A stretch of 64,000 nucleotides of DNA, from NCBI RefSeq assembly GCF_028502605.1, contig NC_079232.1, positions 806,001-870,000 of the forward strand. Reading direction: 5' to 3'. Origin of the DNA: Trichoderma breve. Taxonomy: Eukaryota > Ascomycota > Sordariomycetes > Hypocreales > Hypocreaceae. The translations under genes and the position numbers were made by a program. The notes under the pieces were generated by a model that worked only from the letters and a program-made list of their open reading frames with translations, was not told the DNA's origin and searched no databases. Of the stretch, positions 47,433 through 58,518 are shown one piece after another (position 1 is the first letter of the stretch; the number at the start of each line of letters is the position of its first letter).

Positions 47433-50400
47433 CTAAGCCTGCAAAGCAGTCTCTTCTCTAGCCGCGAAACTGCCCTTGCTCCAGCTCTCAGTGACATCGG
47501 CTCTTTTTCTCTCTTGGCTCTTTTCGCCTGGCTTTCCCCAGCCACCGCCTCCCGGGGTGCATATGATGATGCGGTCCCCTGCCGACATGGCAGCCGTGTT
47601 TTTAGCTCCCAGGTTGATGTGCCGCTCTTCGTATTCCGTCTGTCCTGAGTCTTCTTCTCCTTGGAGCTTCTTCAGTGACCGTTCCCAATTTGCCTTTTCC
47701 ACTTTTCTCACCCACAGGTTCAATCCACACTGGGCGTCCTCGCCACCGTTGAGGCCATATGGATGGTATACACGCCTCTCGCTAAGGATCGACACTTGCA
47801 GGGGTATGCGGAACTCTATATCTCGGATGACTCCGTCGCCACCACGGTGCTGACCATCGCCTCCCGATCCTTTTCGAATGGAAAACTCTTTCAAGATGAC
47901 GGGATATCTTCGCTCAAAGATCTCTGAGTCCGTGATTCTCGTGTTGGTCATATGGACGTGCACGCCGCTCGTGCCAACCCAGTCAGGCCCGGCGCCACTT
48001 CCACCTGCAATAGTCTCGTAGTAGCCAAAGCCCTTGACGGCTTCCTTGCCGGATTGGTTTCCTCCAAAGCCGAATGTGAGGTTGTTGCAACATCCCTGGC
48101 TGGCGGCGCAGGCTTGGAAGGCCTTGAAAACGACATCGGTAATTCGCTGACTGGTGAGCACGTTTCCACCAACCACAGCCGCGTTGCCAGATGGCGAAAG
48201 GAGAGATTTGGGAGGAATCTTGACGTGGATTGGCTTCAGACATCCTTGGTTCAAGGGGATATCTTCAGAGATGAGGCAGCGTAGGCAGTAGATGATGGCG
48301 CTAAAGGTGATTGCTTGGGGAGCATTGATGTTGCCGTACACTTCAGGCCCAGTTCCTTCAAAGTCAAACTCGGCCTCGCCTGCTTCGGGATCGATGGTAA
48401 CTTTGAGCCGAATGGGAGTTCCGTCATCCATATAGTCCACAGCAGACAACTCCTTGCCCTCGAACCGCTTATAGACGTCCTTGAGCAGTCGTCGTACGCA
48501 CATCTCGGCATTCTTCTGGATGTTGACCATGTAAAACTGGACAGTTTCCTCACCGTATTCATCGATCAGAGTCTCAATAAGAGAAATGCCCTTGTTGTTG
48601 GCAGATACCTGAGCTTTAAGGTCATTGATGTTATCTGCAAGGCTTCGTGTGCCACTGCATCCAGGGTACTGGGCCGGCTCATTGTAGAAGAGCTCGATAA
48701 CCCGCTCCTCGTCGAATTTGCCGCCGCTGACCAACTTCTCGCTCTTGATAGAAGCTCCCTCTTGAAATAGCTCGCGAGAGTGCGGTGGCATGCTGCCGGC
48801 GCTGATTCCACCAATGTCGGCATGGTGGGCTCGGGATGCTGCGTAAAAGAGAATGTTCTCGCCCTTGGGGTCGAAAGCGGGCATCACTAGCGTCACGTCT
48901 GGAAGATGAGTGCCTCCGTACGAAGGGTGGTTGGAAATGATGACGTCTCCTTTTTGTAGTCTTCCTTTCCAGATCTCTGCCTGTCGACGGACCAAGTGGC
49001 TCATGCTTCCTAGATGCACGGGCAAGTGTGGTGCGTTGGCTACCAGGTTGCCAGAGGCATCAAATATGGCACAGGAGAAATCGAGTCTTTCTTTGACATT
49101 TGTGCTGACACTCGTCTTTTGCAAAGCTCGGCCCATCTGTTCCGCAATGGCCATAAATCTGTGCCCGAAGATACTGAGCATGATGGGGTCGACTTCGCGA
49201 TCTCCTCCGGTGTTGTGGGACCTATTCATAATTAGTTCACTTCTGACATTTTAGTGAGATCTTGTAACGTACTCATCTTTGGTGCCTTCCTTTGAAATGT
49301 CCAGAACAACATGTGTTCCTGTAATGAGAGCCTTGGTGCGTGGAGTCACAACAATAGTTTGAGTTCCGTCCGCTAGCATAGCTGGTCCATTGACCACATC
49401 ACCCTCGTTCAAGTCCTTGAGCTTGTAGACAGGAGTCTTGACTCTGCCGCCTTCAAAGTAGACCTCCTGCTCACTGTGCTGCTTCTTCGAGGGAGTATCC
49501 TGTCTTTTGATCGATTTGAGCTGCTGGTCAATGGTCTTTTCTTGGTGGCGTAAGCTTTTGCCAATTCCACGCACTCTAACGTCATCTACAATGATGTCTC
49601 GATCATCCAGCGTGAAACCAAATTCGTAGCGATGGTGCTTGACAAAGGCCTTGCCAAACTCCCAGTCTTTTCCATCAAAACTCGCCTTTGCTTCTTCTTC
49701 GCTAGGCTTGATGATCATGAGAGCGGACTCAGTACCGCGGTATCTGCAGTTGAGATACTCCTCAAACACAATCTCGTTCTCGTCGAAACCTTGGTCTTTC
49801 AGAGCGGCTCGCGACTTGTCCTTCAATTTCTCCATCTTGGCCTTCAGCTCGGTAACTACTTTGCCGTTGTCTTCCCAGACTGAAGAATCAGGTTCTTGTC
49901 GCTCATCGACAACGTCTGCAAGTGCCATGCCGTAGGCAGAGAGGACAGATGAATATCGGTGGACAAGGATCTGGCTAATACCGAGAGACTCTGCGATAGC
50001 GACAGCATGTTGGCCACCGGCACCGCCAAAGGTTGCCAGACGGTGTTTAGAGGTATCGTGGCCCTTTGCTTCGGTGATGGATCGGATAGGTCTTGTCATG
50101 GTCTCGTTTGCAACCGTCAGGAATCCAAAAGCGACCTCATCTACGGTCAGATTCTTTCCAGTCTCTTGGTTGACTTGGTCTGTCAGCTCCTGCAACACCT
50201 TTTTGCTCGCCTCCAGATCCAGTCCCTCATCTTCATTTTTGCCAAAGATTTTGGGGAAGAATTCTGGCAGAAGGCGGCCCAGGTACAGGTTGGCATCCGT
50301 GACAGTTGCAGGACCACCTTTTCTGTAGCAGGCAGGGCCGGGATGCGCACCGGCAGACTCAGGTTCCACGACGAACAATCCGTTGCGGAAGAAGAGACGA

Positions 50401-51624
50401 GAGCCACCTCCAGCGGCGACAGTGTTGATGTCCAGCTGAGGAGACTGGATCGTGACGCCGGCAGTGGTTGTTTCGAAGACGTGCTCGTATCGGCCCTCTC
50501 CGTAACGAGAAACGTCTGTACTAGTGCCTCCCTATTTCATTGTTAGATTTAACCATAACTTGAAGCTTGATGTCAAGGAGAGATTTTACCATGTCAAACC
50601 CAATAACGGGAACCCTCGTCTCTTCATCATAGGATGTCATAGCATAGCCCACTACACCTCCTGCGGGACCAGATAAAATGGCCTTGAGGCCCGTAAATTT
50701 GTCGACATCAACGAGACCGCCATCACTCTGCATAAACTCACAGCGAGCGCCTTTGGGACCCTTTTCGTGCTTGACGCTCTCTGTGCCCAAGCCTCCTTCA
50801 AATCCAGCCTGGAAGCCATCAATGTACTTCCTGATTGCAGGAGTCAGATATGCATCTGCGCAGACAGAAGTTGCTCGCGGTACAAGCTTCACCATGGGCA
50901 TCAGCTCGTGACTGAGTGAAATGTGTTGGAAGCCAATCTCCTTTGCAATCTTGCCTATCAGAGCCTCGTGCTCGGGGAACGTATATCCGTGCATAAGGCA
51001 CACGGCTATGCTGCGAATTCCAGAGTCATACACCTTTTGTAGCTTTTCTTTGATATCGCCATGTTCGGGGCGTCTCAATATTCTGACCGTCTCGCCGGAG
51101 AGACCCCTGACGAGCTCTTTGCCTTCGGCCTCCTTGGTGCCCGCCTGAGCATCTGCCGCTGTGATTTTCCTTTCCGGGTCTTCAGCATAATCCTCCAGTG
51201 TGACTCGCTCGTCAATTTCCACGACCTGCTCATACAAAACATCCGGCTTCCTGATGGCCAGGTCAAAGATCTTGGGCCTGGACTGATTACCAATCGTCAA
51301 ACAGTCTTTAAACCCTTTTGTGACGATCATGGCAATCTTCTCGCCCTTCCTTTCCAGCAACGCATTCGTCGCCACGGTGGTGCCCATACGAATGGAATCA
51401 ATTTTGGAAGTGTCCAAGGGTTCGCCACGGGGGATGTCCCGCTTGAGGAAATGGCTCATGATGCGCCGGATGCCCTCCAGCGGCGCATCTTTGTAGTTTG
51501 CCGGGTCCTCGGAGAGGAGCTTGATGATGATTTCCTCGCCATTGTGCTCGCCAACGCAGTCGGTGAAGGTGCCGCCTCGGTCGATTGCTATGCGAATGCC
51601 GCGCTCCTTGGATGAATTTGCCAT
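47433..51624 (-). CDS. OXP1: 5-oxoprolinase (ATP-hydrolysing)
   Basis: This cytosolic enzyme of the gamma-glutamyl cycle converts 5-oxo-L-proline to L-glutamate with ATP. It has 1360 aa in three exons (introns 50532-50589 and 49222-49272). The N-terminal HyuA-like half has the ATPase fold motifs [42 protein letters not shown] and [19 protein letters not shown]. The C-terminal HyuB-like half has [36 protein letters not shown] and TPGGGGWG. Both halves are fused as in other eukaryotic 5-oxoprolinases. The protein is about 70 residues longer than the roughly 1290-residue yeast enzyme, mostly in charged linkers and the C-terminal tail. The ATG start directly precedes the ATPase domain. It recycles the glutamate of glutathione breakdown. 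Confidence 0.95.
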
Positions 51625-52262
51625 CGCGGGTGATGGTGAGATGACAAAACGGAAAAGATAATATGGAGATGGAGGGGTATCACAAAAATGAGTGTTGAGA
51701 AACAGACGATGAGATTGATAAGAGAAAAAAGCACTTTAACGGTTTGATGATACAATATATATTACATCGACTCAGCTGCTTAGTGAGCAATTATCTCATA
51801 GACAGCGAAGTCGGATTAATGTGTAACTACGTGAGGCGATGATTGCCGAGAAAGGCGTACGAGCGTCTACTCGAATGGCGGGGTGTGGAGAGCTCCAGTC
51901 TTAGTCCTCGCAATGGCGGGGTTCCGTCTCCGTAGGAGCAACATGATCGATTATACCTGGCAAGAGAAGATGCATCCAACATCCTTCAGGATGACTATAC
52001 GCTTTGATTGGTGTTTCTATCTCCATATTGTTTGTTACTCAACTGTGTGAAGGAGACATCATAAAGTATCAGCCAACAGCACTTACACGTTGGCTCTTCC
52101 GTTCCACTGACAACAGCCCTTGCGAACCCACTACCAACTAACAGATAGCATTACTCCACAGCGCGGGAACTGCTAAAATCAAGTCGGGCAGAGATACGTA
52201 ATTGTGTCCTTTTGCGGAGCTCATAGTGCAGAATTTGCCTCTTCCACACATCCAATCATCAA
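51625..52262. other. 5-oxoprolinase promoter region
   Basis: This is upstream sequence of the 5-oxoprolinase gene (minus strand) followed by the tRNA-Leu 5' flank. No other feature is recognised. Confidence 0.5.
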
Positions 52263-52356
52263 GGCACTTTGGCCGAGTGGTCTAAGGCGCCGTGTTCAGG
52301 ATTTATCTTGCTTCGCGGTCTAGTAATAGGCGAGGGTTCGAATCCCTCAGGTGTCA
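52263..52356 (+). tRNA. tRNA-Leu (CAG) with 12-nt intron
   Basis: This is a class II tRNA. The acceptor stem GGCACTT pairs with AGGTGTC including two G-U pairs, the D arm has GGCCGAGTGG, and anticodon stem CCGTG pairs with CGCGG. The loop TTCAGG gives anticodon CAG. An intron of 12 nt (about 52301-52312) follows position 37. A long variable arm (about 52319-52331) confirms tRNA-Leu. The T arm GAGGGTTCGAATCCCTC is perfect. Confidence 0.93.
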
Positions 52357-52362
52357 TTTTTT
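52357..52362 (+). terminator. Pol III terminator of tRNA-Leu
   Basis: A T6 run starts directly after the discriminator base of tRNA-Leu. Confidence 0.8.
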
Positions 52363-52707
52363 GATCTCGTCGCTCTGTGTTGTGATTATCACGACAATAT
52401 GAGAGTTTCCTTTTTTGCCCTCATTGCCTATTTGGGATACTCTACAAAGTACATACGTACATGTACTTTCCCTACCTGTCACCACATCTTTCAAGTCTGG
52501 TCACGCTATCCGATGTACGAAGTGTATGAAGTATTAGTATTATATGAAGCTCATTGTGAGCCAAATTATTAATTAACCCAAGCTTTACGCCCACCTTCAT
52601 GTGCGCCGTGCGGTAATGATTCTATAAAACCTTCGTTGATAACTCCTCTAGTAATCATTGTCTATATGTGTAGAATTGTGACGTGGTAGTGAAAAATAAT
52701 GAAAAGA
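52363..52707. other. Spacer between tRNA-Leu and the DUF7924-like gene
   Basis: This 345-base spacer is AT-rich and includes GTACATACGTACATGTAC-type palindromic sequence near 52450. No gene is seen. Confidence 0.5.
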
Positions 52708-54015
52708 TCACCTCCTGCGCTTTCTTGGAGACTCGTTGGGTCTTTCACCGGCTGGCCGCTTCTGAGAACTCGACCCTCTGCTCCAACTACTGATGTCCTT
52801 GTTTCCATACTCACTGCATTCACCATACTCCATCTCACTATCCTCGCTTTCCGATAATATATGATCCTCCTGTTCAAGATGATAAGCCCAAGCATTGCTA
52901 CCCTCTCTCACATGATACTTCTCGAGATCGTTTTTGAGAGCAGTAGCCATTGAAAGGGCAAAATCTTGGCAGTTCCGAAGCATGCTAACGCCCTGAATAA
53001 ACTCAGGATAAGATCTCATTAGATTCACTGATGCAATAGGATATTGGTGATATTCCACCTTGCCCTCACCCGACGTGGACGCATAGTGGGCAAAGAAGTT
53101 GATGTACGTGCCGTTCGTGGTAAATGTAATGATTCCAGCAAAGTCTTTTATGGCTTCTACACCCATGTGGTCTAGAGCTAGATTCCTCATGTAGACGAGC
53201 GCTGCTCCATGGCGCGCGCTTACTGCCTCTAGATCGTTGACATCTCCGGCTGTAAAATCGCCGGCGATGTGTGGGTGAACAAGAGAAGCGTGATCGTGAG
53301 AGACACATACGGCGGCCGATAGATACTCAATTTTTACACACGGGTAAGCTTCCATGCTAAAGCCTTGAGCGAATCCAGGACAAGGCTTCTCGATTCCTCG
53401 AGAGAAATCCGCGTATTCGGGGAACTCGTCGAAGCGCTGGTAGAATGATCTGATGTACTCGGGCTGCTTTGGGAAATCTCGGAACAATGTCATCATTTCG
53501 CACATGATAGCTTGTTTTGTTGTACACCTGTAAGAATGCATCGTGTAAGACTGCCACTTGTGGGTAGGCCAGTCGGGCACATGGCGTGCAGACCTGAGTT
53601 TCATTCGTAGCCATCCCAAGTTCTTCGGTGGCCTGGACAAATCCAATGTGAGAACACCGTTGCGCAGCTGTACGGCCGGATAATCGTTTGAGGGGACGAG
53701 GTGGTTATCGAAGATCTTGGGAGCAACACTCATGGTGCGGTTTATATCTTTCAGAATGTCGTTTTCTGCCTGTTGTAGGTGGTCGTTCGCTACTGGGACA
53801 AGGATCGTGTCATTTTGTTGCTGATTCCGATTATCTCTCCTGATTTGCTGAAACAGAGGATACCAAGGCGCGAACCTCTCTGGTCCGTCCTGACTTTCAA
53901 TTTCCATTGGCGTCGCGGCGTTCTGGTTTATCCTTCGGGAGCGTCGTAATAGAACCTGCGGCTCATCTGGGAAGTTCGCAATGGCTGTGTTTCGCTGCCT
54001 TTCTTTTGGTGGCAT
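52708..54015 (-). CDS. DUF7924-like (possible degenerate nuclease-fold) protein
   Basis: This is a single-exon, 435-aa protein without a certain family. The LLRRSRRI start, the CPGFAQGFS motif, the DLEAVSARHGAALVYMRNL helix, the FFAHY strand and the VEYHQYPIASVNLMRSYPEF segment resemble in order and character fungal DUF7924 proteins, which are proposed to have a PD-(D/E)xK nuclease-like fold. The position where nucleases show an acidic-x-Lys motif reads AGDFTAGD here, so catalysis is doubtful. Both ends are charged and disordered; the C-terminus (KRPAGERPNESPRKRRR) looks like a nuclear localisation signal. It is head to head with the NLR gene. The assignment is from memory of family appearance and needs a profile search. 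Confidence 0.6.
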   Translation of the reverse strand: MPPKERQRNTAIANFPDEPQVLLRRSRRINQNAATPMEIESQDGPERFAPWYPLFQQIRRDNRNQQQNDTILVPVANDHLQQAENDILKDINRTMSVAPKIFDNHLVPSNDYPAVQLRNGVLTLDLSRPPKNLGWLRMKLRSARHVPDWPTHKWQSYTMHSYRCTTKQAIMCEMMTLFRDFPKQPEYIRSFYQRFDEFPEYADFSRGIEKPCPGFAQGFSMEAYPCVKIEYLSAAVCVSHDHASLVHPHIAGDFTAGDVNDLEAVSARHGAALVYMRNLALDHMGVEAIKDFAGIITFTTNGTYINFFAHYASTSGEGKVEYHQYPIASVNLMRSYPEFIQGVSMLRNCQDFALSMATALKNDLEKYHVREGSNAWAYHLEQEDHILSESEDSEMEYGECSEYGNKDISSWSRGSSSQKRPAGERPNESPRKRRR

Positions 54016-55491
54016 GCTTAGCTTTGGATAGAATCTCGTAATTAAGAGTAGCCACCTAAGGGCATCCGTCTTTTATGTATGTAATATTTGAGGCTATTGG
54101 AGAGTGACTATGGTGGAATGTACTATGACGAACTATACAGAGAAATCGCGGCATAGAAAAAAATTATATGCTGGATGTTGAGTAGATTCACATGCTTCTA
54201 TTATGTTATTTCGGGTTCTTCACTCTGTAGTGAATCGCTAGCCATTGTTCAATGCTGGCTGAAGCTGCATTGTTTGACAACAATTGATTATGTCCATGCT
54301 ATTCTGTTGTATGTTAAAAGGTTCTTTCTAATCTAATTGAATGCTCTAAAGCCGAGAGATTCTTTGCACTGCCAGGATGGTGAACATATTGAGGCACAAA
54401 GGCGACCGCAGTACAGACAATGATACAAAGAGCCGTCATGAAAGCCAATGGAGTAACTTGACCTTTTTGAAGACTGTTCCTTTGTGGTTCTGTTCAAAGT
54501 TACTTGGATTCTGTAACCAGTTCCTTTTATTTATAAAGGATTGAATGCATCTTTACTGATGCGTTTCATTGCATGTGCCCGTATTGCCAGCCAGTCTTTT
54601 TTCCTTTATTTCCTTTGTAAATCGCCGACCTATGTTTCGTAATCCAAGAACAGCCTTGTCATCTCGTGACTGAAATAATATCCATCCTAGTCCAGATTTT
54701 CTTTTGGCCAACGTTCAGGCAGGTTTCAGGTTTGTACTCAGTGAATGTGGTTGTCGTGTTGCAATGACATGCATGTGGCCGGCGTGGTGACAAATCTCGG
54801 CCCTCTCACAACGTTACACAACGCGCAGCATGATACTAGATGAATTGAGAATAAATAAATACCGGAGTAAGCATTGTATCCCCGCAGTATGCGATTCACT
54901 CACTCTCCGAAAGTCCGATTACTATACAAACACACGCGTCTGAACGATTACTATTCGCAAACGGGCTTTCCCGTTTAATTTGTCACTTCCTTGGTCATAG
55001 CTTATGAGACTGTGACCCTTGCTGTAATACAGGGCCTTCACAGCTATTGCTTTCGCAGCTGCGAAGTCTTTTATATATGCCGGGCTCTATTGACTCTCGT
55101 GGAACTAACCGAAGCGTGCCAGTTCGCTTCTTCTATGACTTACTCTTTGAATGCAAGAAATCGTTCACGAACCAAGAGAAGTTACAGGGAAAAAACGTCG
55201 GCTATAGTCAATCCAGCCATGCAGGCATGAATGTGAAGTAGGCCTTGCCTCATAACATAGGCGCCCGTTGGTCGGCGGTTGGGCATTAACTGCTGCCTAC
55301 GCACATGTATGCACGTGAATGAAAAGCTGGGTCATCAGCGTAGCATATCCTTCGTCACTTCGTTGTCGAGACTTATTTCTAGCATACAAGACATCACTTC
55401 GTCTTCTACCCTCATAGATATACATCGTCTCTTCTCCTCCACGCCACATATTTCTGCGTCGCAGTCTGCTCAACCGCAGTTTTTACCCGAG
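54016..55491. other. Divergent promoter region of the DUF7924-like and NLR genes
   Basis: This 1.5 kb spacer is shared by the two divergent genes of the islet. It is AT-rich, and no family-like frame was found. The NLR frame remains open upstream to an ATG at 55312, which would add 60 Ser-rich residues. Confidence 0.5.
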
Positions 55492-58400
55492 ATGGCCGCT
55501 TCTTCAGTAGGCACCGATGATGACACATGGGCTCTTGCGTTCAAACTGGCTCAGGAGAGGGAGAGCAATTTAATGCTTGCTTATGAGGAGTATCTATTCT
55601 CTCTGCAAGGCGATAACGCAGCCAGTGGAGACATGTCGATCCCCGAAATCATCCAATCAATTGTAAAAAGGACGATAGAAGAGGAAGAAAAGAAGAATTG
55701 GCGCGTCTTGCTCTTTGGCGCAGATTTTGAGGTCAGAATACAAGTTCAGAGGCTGACAAAATTCCTCCTCTGGTCCGAGTCAATCGTCAAGGCTGCTATG
55801 AGCAGCCAGCCATACGCAGCGTTAGCATGGTCGGGCGTCTCATTGCTTCTTCCGGTATGTTCATCGGATTCCCATCTCCAATGCTCTTGCTTACCATAGC
55901 AGCTCATCACACGCAACATGAAGCAAAAAGTGGCAATGTTAAAGGGCTTCAATTTGATTGGCGATATACAAATGTACTGGCGAATCTGGGAAGAGACATG
56001 CCTTCTATCCCTAAACAAATCGTCCTACGAACAGTACTTGGCCAAGTTGTATTCCGTCATAATTGAATACCAGGCTCGAGTTTTATGCCATCTCTCCAGA
56101 CGCCAGCTCTCTCGAGAATGGAACGATATCATTAACCCTGAAGAATGGGACAAGAAGATACAAGAAATTCGGCGGCTAGATGAAGAATGCCGCAATACCC
56201 TCCATGTGGTTAACGCAGATCAGATTGAGAGAGATTGGAGGGAACAGCTAATTGAGATGCAAGAGTCGCGGGGTTTCCTGGGTAAAACTCACAATACTCT
56301 CCTGGAAAGCGGAGCTGAAATTCAGGAGAACTACGAAGATCAGAGAGAGAGGGCTCTCCTCCAAACCCTCTCGTCCGATTATGAAGGTCACAAAGACTTG
56401 ATTCCTCGGAAGATGGAAGGAACTTTTGAGTGGTTCTTCGCTGATGAGAGATTTCGCAACTGGCGAAATAGCAACGTCTCTAGTCTTCTCTTCGTCTCTG
56501 CCGACCCAGGATGGGGGAAATCCGTCTTGTCGCGATCGCTGATCGATGAGCGACGGTTGTCAACCAACGCCACAACATCAATCGTCTGTCATTTCTTCTT
56601 CAAGGATGGTGACGATAGCCGAATGCACCCTCACAATGCGCTTTCTGCAATACTTCACCAGCTCTTCACTCATGACCCTACCGGGAGTTTGATTACACAA
56701 GCACTTCCTAGGTATAAGAATTTTGGCGAAGCATTGACTCATAAATTTTCTGAGCTATGGAAGATTCTATTGAGATGCGCCAGTTTATTGAATTCCGGAG
56801 AAATCATCTGTGTTATCGATGGCCTCGATGAATGCCATGTGGACAGCAGATGGATATTTATCGATGAGCTCAAGGAGTTTTATCGGCATCCCCAGGGGTC
56901 GTCCTCGAAGCTCAAATTTCTTATAACCAGCCGTCCATTTGGAGATATTGACATCCATTTCGAGAAGTTATCTGGCGCTACTTCGTATCTACGATTCGAT
57001 GGTGACGACAAGTCTGCAGAGATCAGTCACGATGTCGATTCGATCATCAACTTTAGAGTGAACGAAATTACACAGAATTTTACAGAAAACGACCGCCGCC
57101 TAATTGCTGATCGACTCGAAAGCATGGAGCATCGCACATATCTCTGGTTATACTTTACACTTGACATTATCAAGAGAATTACGAGCCAATATGGCAAAGG
57201 CCTGGATGTGGACGCTGTTCTCTCTAGCCTATCCTCCTCGTTATCTGAAGCCTACGAAAATATTCTATCCAGAAGTAAAAGGCATGATTACACCGAAGCT
57301 CTGCTGCACATCCTCTTAGCAGCAACGCGTCCTCTGACTTTGGCCGAGGCCAACTTCGCCTTGACGCTGGCTACAGCAGAACCGGAACACCGGTTTGAAT
57401 CCCACGCCATCTTGCAAGATGAGCTCTGGTCCTTAAATAATGTTAAGGATGACTTGATAAACCTATGCGGACTCTTTATTAGAGTCGATGATGGAAAGCT
57501 ATATTTTATTCACCCAACAGCTAGAGAGTTTCTTGTTCATCCACAAAGGCAGGGAGAATGGCAGGGACGCTTTCACGACATGTCGAAGTCGCACAGCATA
57601 ATGTCTTCAGTATGCATTAGGTATTTGCTCTTGCCAGATCTTACAAGAGTTTCTGGCATGGGAGCTCGTATGCGGCGTCATCCTTTGCTTTCATACGCCG
57701 CCAGATCTTGGCCATTGCACTATCGCTCACAGGAAGCTGTCGAAGCCAGCTCATCCCGGAAAGATGCGCTGGCTCTCTGTTGCGCAGCCAACGTTTGGAT
57801 ATCAATCATTTATCTGTCTGCGCGGACTGATGAATGGAAAAACTGGACGAGTCTTGATCTTGCTAGCAAATTTGGTCTCGACCAAGTAGTCCAAGAGCTC
57901 CTGCTTAGGCATACATATTCAGCCAAGAGTCTCAGCGCGCCGCTTTATCATGCATCAGCAAATGGGTATAAACAGATTGTTCAGATGATGCTGGAAGCTG
58001 GCGCTGATGTTGATACGCAAGGATCATTTGGCACGCCGCTTCAAATAGCAGCATATCGCGGACATGGAGAGATCGTCCAGATGTTGCTGGACAATGGCGC
58101 CAGTATGAGTTTGCACGCATATAGGACCAACACAGCGCTTTGCGGGGCATCAGACCAAGGGCATGTAGAGATTGTCAAGATGCTGCTGGACAGCGGTGCT
58201 GATGTAAATATGCGAGGAAAAGTTGGTGGCACGCCTCTTCGAGTAGCATCAGAAAACGGCCATAGAGAGATTGTCCAGATACTGCTGGACAATGGCGCGG
58301 ATGTTGACATGCAGGGAGAGTGGGGCTATAGCGGCACAGCACTTCAAGCAGCGGCAAATTATAGCCACGAAGAGATTGTCCAGATACTTCTGAATCATGG

Positions 58401-58518
58401 TGCTGATGTTAATGTGCGCGGAGGGCTCTGGGGTACGGCGCTTCAAGCAGCATCGAAAAATAACCATACAGAAGTTGTTCGGATGCTGAGTGGAAGAGGA
58501 GCAGTAATAAATACCTAG
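55492..58518 (+). CDS. Fungal NLR: NACHT_N - NACHT NTPase - ankyrin repeats
   Basis: This STAND/NLR-type receptor has 992 aa in two exons (intron 55855-55902). Residues about 15-215 look like the fungal NACHT N-terminal domain (PF17100 type: DDDTWALAFKLAQERE, AALAWSGVSLLLP). The NACHT NTPase follows. Walker A is PGWGKSVL (322-329), with Trp where most family members have a small residue or Cys, and Walker B is CVIDGLDEC near 424-432. A sensor segment LKFLITSRPFGDI is present, then a winged-helix-like region with FIHPTAREFLVHP. Residues about 768-992 hold seven ankyrin repeats with high mutual similarity. In other fungi these receptors act in non-self recognition or programmed cell death. The MAASS ATG is preferred because the NACHT_N domain starts right after it. 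Confidence 0.9.
57837..58515 (+). repeat. Seven near-identical ankyrin repeat units in the NLR gene
   Basis: Units of about 33 codons share stretches such as GAGATTGTCCAGAT and CTGCTGGACAATGGCGC. The similarity is visible at nucleotide level, which is stronger than protein selection alone requires and suggests recent duplication or repeat exchange. Confidence 0.7.
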
